Assembly: GCF_024832785.1 (NCBI RefSeq)
Contig: NZ_CP116615.1
Coordinates: 2,728,001-2,792,000, forward strand
DNA: 64,000 nucleotides
Reading direction: 5' to 3'
Origin: Fontisphaera persica
GTDB taxonomy: Bacteria > Verrucomicrobiota > Verrucomicrobiia > Limisphaerales > Fontisphaeraceae
The position numbers and the translations under genes were made by a program. The notes under the pieces were generated by a model, which saw nothing but the letters and a program-made list of their open reading frames with translations, made no database searches and was not told the DNA's origin. Positions 61,235 through 64,000 of the stretch are shown here, piece after piece (position 1 is the stretch's first letter; each line of letters opens with the position of its first letter).

Positions 61235-62404
61235 ATGGACTCCTCTTCCCAACTTACCGTGGCTTACGTGGCCGGTTGCGCGCCGGACGATGTGCGCCAT
61301 TGGTCAGGCACGGCTCATTACATCGGCAAGTCACTCCAAAAAGCCGGACTGAACGTGCGGCATTTGGGGCCTTTTCGCGCCCCGGGCCATTGGTGGCGGC
61401 ATTGCAAGTATCATTTCTACCGCCATTTCCTGGGCCAAACGTACCTGGCGCTTTATGACTTGAAACGGGCCAGGGCCTTGGGACGGGCTGTCTCTGCCGC
61501 CGTAGCCCAAACGCAGGCGCAGGTGGTGCTAGGCTCCTTTGGCGACCACCTGGCCTATTTGGACACCCACCTGCCGCTGGTGGTGTGGACTGATGGCACT
61601 TTCATCCGCCTGCGGGGTTTTTATCCGGATTACCAAAATCTCTGCGCCGCCACCCTCCGGGCCGGCGAATGGATTGACCGTACCGTCTTCCAACGCTGCC
61701 GCCTGGCCGTCTTTTCCTCGGACTGGGCGGCGGAGAGCGCGCTGCGGCATTACCACTTGAACCCCGAAAGGGTGCATGTGATTCCCTTCGGCGCCAACCT
61801 CGAATGCTCCCGGACGCTGGCCGACATCGAGGAACTCATCGCCGCCCGCCCGGAGTCCCCCTGCCGCCTGCTTTTTGTGGGGCGCATCTGGGAGCGGAAA
61901 GGTGGCGACCTGGCCATGGCCGTGGCCAGCCGCTTGAATGCCATGGGCCTGCCCACCGAGTTGACGCTGGTGGGCAGCCGCCCGCCTCAGGCGCATGACT
62001 TGCCACCGTACATCAAGGAAGCGGGATTCCTGGATAAAAGCACAGCGGAAGGGCGGGCCAGATTGGAGCGGCTGTTTGGGGAATCGCATTTCCTGCTGCT
62101 GCCCACGCGCGCCGAGGCCTACGGCATCGTGTTTTGTGAGGCGGCCTCCTTTGGCCTGCCGAGCATGGCCACCGCGGTGGGCGGCGTGCCCTCAATCATC
62201 CGGGAGGGATTAAACGGCCACACCTTTCCGCCCAGCGCCGGGCCGGACGAGTATGCTGGTCAAATTGAGCGCCTGATGCGCCGTTACCACGAGTATCGCA
62301 GGCTGGCGCGCAATTCGTTTCTGGAGTACCAGCGCCGGCTCAATTGGCCCACCGCCGCGCAACGCATGCGCGCCTTGCTGGAAAAAATCACCGGGCAGGG
62401 TTAA
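61235..62404 (+). CDS. GT4-family glycosyltransferase
   Basis: A 389-residue GT-B enzyme. The N-terminal domain opens VAYVAGCAPDDVRHWSGTAHYIGKSL. The C-terminal domain has CRLLFVGRIWERKGGDLAMAVA and LLPTRAEAYGIVFCEAASFGLPSMATAVGGVPSII (E-x7-E donor motif). The W-S-G-T-xxYI start resembles glycosyltransferases acting with FkbM in exopolysaccharide or O-antigen loci. The acceptor is unknown. Confidence 0.87.
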   Translation: MDSSSQLTVAYVAGCAPDDVRHWSGTAHYIGKSLQKAGLNVRHLGPFRAPGHWWRHCKYHFYRHFLGQTYLALYDLKRARALGRAVSAAVAQTQAQVVLGSFGDHLAYLDTHLPLVVWTDGTFIRLRGFYPDYQNLCAATLRAGEWIDRTVFQRCRLAVFSSDWAAESALRHYHLNPERVHVIPFGANLECSRTLADIEELIAARPESPCRLLFVGRIWERKGGDLAMAVASRLNAMGLPTELTLVGSRPPQAHDLPPYIKEAGFLDKSTAEGRARLERLFGESHFLLLPTRAEAYGIVFCEAASFGLPSMATAVGGVPSIIREGLNGHTFPPSAGPDEYAGQIERLMRRYHEYRRLARNSFLEYQRRLNWPTAAQRMRALLEKITGQG

Positions 62405-62418
62405 GGCGGGGAAGCGGC

Positions 62419-62943
62419 TTACCAATCCCCATCGGTCAACAGGGCGGTGATGCGCCGCGCCAAATCCTGGGCCAGCAGCGGTGTGGCCTGGCGCTCGGTG
62501 CTGTTCAAATCCGTGCCCACCCGCACCGTCGTGGTGCCGGTGACTTCGCGGTCCAGCAAAACCTTGCCGGAGGACCGCTCCACGGCCTTGACGCGTGCCG
62601 TGAGGGACAGGAAATAATCTTGCACGCTGACCAGGTCATGAGGTTGATAACTCAACGGCGAGCGGGAAAAGCGGGTGACGGCGCCGGTCACCACGATGTC
62701 AGCATCCCCATCAGAATTCAAACGGAAGGTGCCGTCCTGCTGCAGGCTTTTGCGCAAGGCATGCGTCACCGGCTCGCCCAGGCGCGGCTCCATGGTCTGG
62801 TTTTGGAAGGGTTTGACAAAGATGCTGCGCTCCCCGGCCGCCAAGCCGTTGCTGGGGCCCAGGCGATAGCCCGCGCAACCGGCCAGGCAGCCGATTACCA
62901 GACCCCACCACAAAGCCCGGGCAAGGCAGGAAAGTCCCCTCAT
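62419..62943 (-). CDS. LptE-like LPS-assembly lipoprotein
   Basis: A 174-residue lipoprotein with a signal and lipobox CLAGC (Cys ~23). The following AGYRLGPSNGL, IFVKPFQNQTMEP and KVLLDREVTG patterns fit LptE (PF04390), the plug of the outer-membrane LPS translocon LptD. It begins 9 nt after the BamD-like gene. With the KdtX/WaaG-type transferases this supports an LPS-bearing outer membrane. Confidence 0.85.
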   Translation of the reverse strand: MRGLSCLARALWWGLVIGCLAGCAGYRLGPSNGLAAGERSIFVKPFQNQTMEPRLGEPVTHALRKSLQQDGTFRLNSDGDADIVVTGAVTRFSRSPLSYQPHDLVSVQDYFLSLTARVKAVERSSGKVLLDREVTGTTTVRVGTDLNSTERQATPLLAQDLARRITALLTDGDW

Positions 62944-62952
62944 AATTCGCCG

Positions 62953-63996
62953 TCACTTGGCGCTGGCGGCCGGTTTGTCGGCGGGAGCGCTTTCCTGGCG
63001 CGGCCCCAGCAGTTTGTTCAAGACCTCGAGCCGTTTGCGCGCGGTCTCGGCGTAGGGCGAGTTGGGGTCCATGGCCAGGCATTCGTTGTAGTAGATGCGC
63101 GCCCCCTCGTAACGTTTGCGTTTGTCGTAGAATTTGGCGACCTGAAAACTTCCCCGGGCCTGCTCGGTGCGAAGCAGCTCGATGTTTTTTCGGGCCTCCG
63201 GCACGCGGGGGTCCTCCGGAAATAGCGTGATGAAATCGGTGAAGGTGGCGACCGCCATGTTGGCAGCGTTCTGGTCGTACTCCGCCGTCTGCGACTGCCG
63301 CATGTAGGCGAGCCCCTGTTTGAAGGTGGCGTCCGCCGCGATTTCCTTGCGGTCATAGTACCGGTCGGCGGCGCGCTCGTAGGCCTTGGCGGCGCTGAAA
63401 TTATCCGGCGCCTTCTTGAACAGGCCCCGTTTGTTTTCATGCGCCTGCCCGATTTTCATCTGCGCCTGGGCGGAGATGTCGGTGTAGGGACCGTTTTGGA
63501 TGATTTTCTCGTACATGTCGGCGGTTTTGTCCATGGAACGGTACAAGGGCACCAGGCCCAGCACGCGGAACCACTTGCCTGCCAGGTAGCTATTGGCAAT
63601 TTCAAACTGCCGCTGCATGACCTCCTCGTACTTTTCGTACTTGGGATATTTCTCGAGCAGTTTCTGGTATTCCCGGAAGGCCTTTTCGCCATTGCCCCGG
63701 GCCTCGTAGCAGCGCGCCACGTAATACTGGGCCTCCGGCGCGTAATCCGACAACGGCCACTGGGCCACGGTGCGCCGGGCGGCGCGCAGGGCCAGGCTGT
63801 AATCTTTTTTCTCGAAGGCCTGTTTGGCCACCTCCAGTTGGTCCTTGGCGCGGCCTTTGACCCATTCGCCCTTGGAGCCAACCGGCTCGTAATACCAGCC
63901 CTCGCCCGGCCTGTACACCAGCGGGGCAGGCGATTCAAAGGTGAAGGCCATCAGGGCCGCCGCCACCAGCAACCACCGTATCGTCCAGCGATTCAT
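62953..63996 (-). CDS. BamD-like TPR outer-membrane assembly protein
   Basis: A 347-residue protein. A signal peptide (residues ~6-22) is followed by tandem TPRs of the YfiO/BamD type (DYSLALRAARRTVAQWPLSDYAPEAQYYVARCYEARGNGEKAFREYQKLLEKYPKY region, in pieces; SFQVAKFYDKRKRYEGARIYYNECL). It is longer than E. coli BamD (245 residues). No cysteine lipobox follows the signal, so it is probably soluble periplasmic or peripherally bound. It pairs with the LptE-like gene 9 nt downstream. Its upstream region lies outside the window. Confidence 0.85.
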   Translation of the reverse strand: MNRWTIRWLLVAAALMAFTFESPAPLVYRPGEGWYYEPVGSKGEWVKGRAKDQLEVAKQAFEKKDYSLALRAARRTVAQWPLSDYAPEAQYYVARCYEARGNGEKAFREYQKLLEKYPKYEKYEEVMQRQFEIANSYLAGKWFRVLGLVPLYRSMDKTADMYEKIIQNGPYTDISAQAQMKIGQAHENKRGLFKKAPDNFSAAKAYERAADRYYDRKEIAADATFKQGLAYMRQSQTAEYDQNAANMAVATFTDFITLFPEDPRVPEARKNIELLRTEQARGSFQVAKFYDKRKRYEGARIYYNECLAMDPNSPYAETARKRLEVLNKLLGPRQESAPADKPAASAK

Positions 63997-64000
63997 GAAC

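Overview
This 64 kb window is a high-GC, gene-dense chromosomal segment. It most resembles a member of the Verrucomicrobiota, probably the Limisphaerales/Pedosphaera (subdivision 3) group. That placement is inferred from four things: many Tat-exported sugar oxidoreductases and isomerases, a giant secreted PQQ-propeller protein, an RHS core with phrases such as CPFGELLRATGP, and intergenic palindromes that translate into spurious Pro/Arg/Glu-rich peptides. I ran no search. No prophage, transposase or CRISPR array is visible.

Layout. 1-1.6 kb: a truncated membrane/coiled-coil protein, tRNA-Val(TAC) and two overlapping small unknown genes. 1.6-13.4 kb: a short MgtE-like transporter and a carbohydrate/lipid block (Tat-exported Gfo/Idh/MocA oxidoreductase, NagB-like isomerase, ceramidase-like hydrolase, DUF192 lipoprotein, 1438-aa PQQ-propeller protein, GH5 hydrolase). 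13.4-20.6 kb: an ankyrin protein, then the translation operon rpmI-rplT-pheS-pheT on the minus strand, with a two-gene restriction-modification system sitting between pheS and pheT. 20.8-26.9 kb: a zinc-ribbon membrane protein, rpe, a Tat-exported sugar isomerase, a GT4, and a udg-nth-lipoate-transferase operon. 27.2-32.7 kb: a moxR-DUF58-DUF4381-batA-batB/C aerotolerance-type operon. 32.8-35.6 kb: glnB, coaD, yceD, rpmF, fabH.

35.6-39.7 kb is the main accessory island. A ~468-bp tandem duplication of intergenic repeats lies on its left, and inverted copies of the same repeat family lie on its right. Between them are an orphan RHS-core gene with an uncharacterised C-terminal tip and a small helical partner, which look like a displaced polymorphic toxin/immunity pair. 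39.7-50.8 kb: a nine-haem cytochrome c/cytochrome b fusion, an SDR, a glycoside hydrolase-GT2 fusion coupled to thyA, an AraC regulator, three LPS-core-type glycosyltransferases and an exported peroxiredoxin. 50.9-57.7 kb: superoxide dismutase, leuB, folE2, a stand-alone cereblon-type CULT domain protein, pyrE, an M20 peptidase and a flippase. 57.8-64 kb: a triple-PAS histidine kinase with its receiver, a FkbM methyltransferase, a GT4, and LptE- and BamD-like envelope biogenesis proteins.

The strongest candidates for unusual biology are the CULT-domain protein with the complete cereblon ligand pocket, the BglII/BstYI-type R-M pair inside pheST, the RHS-tip island bounded by inverted repeats, and the propeller protein with an inserted methyltransferase-like domain. 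Several genes also have sigma70-like -10 boxes only 4-8 nt before the start codon, which suggests leaderless transcripts.
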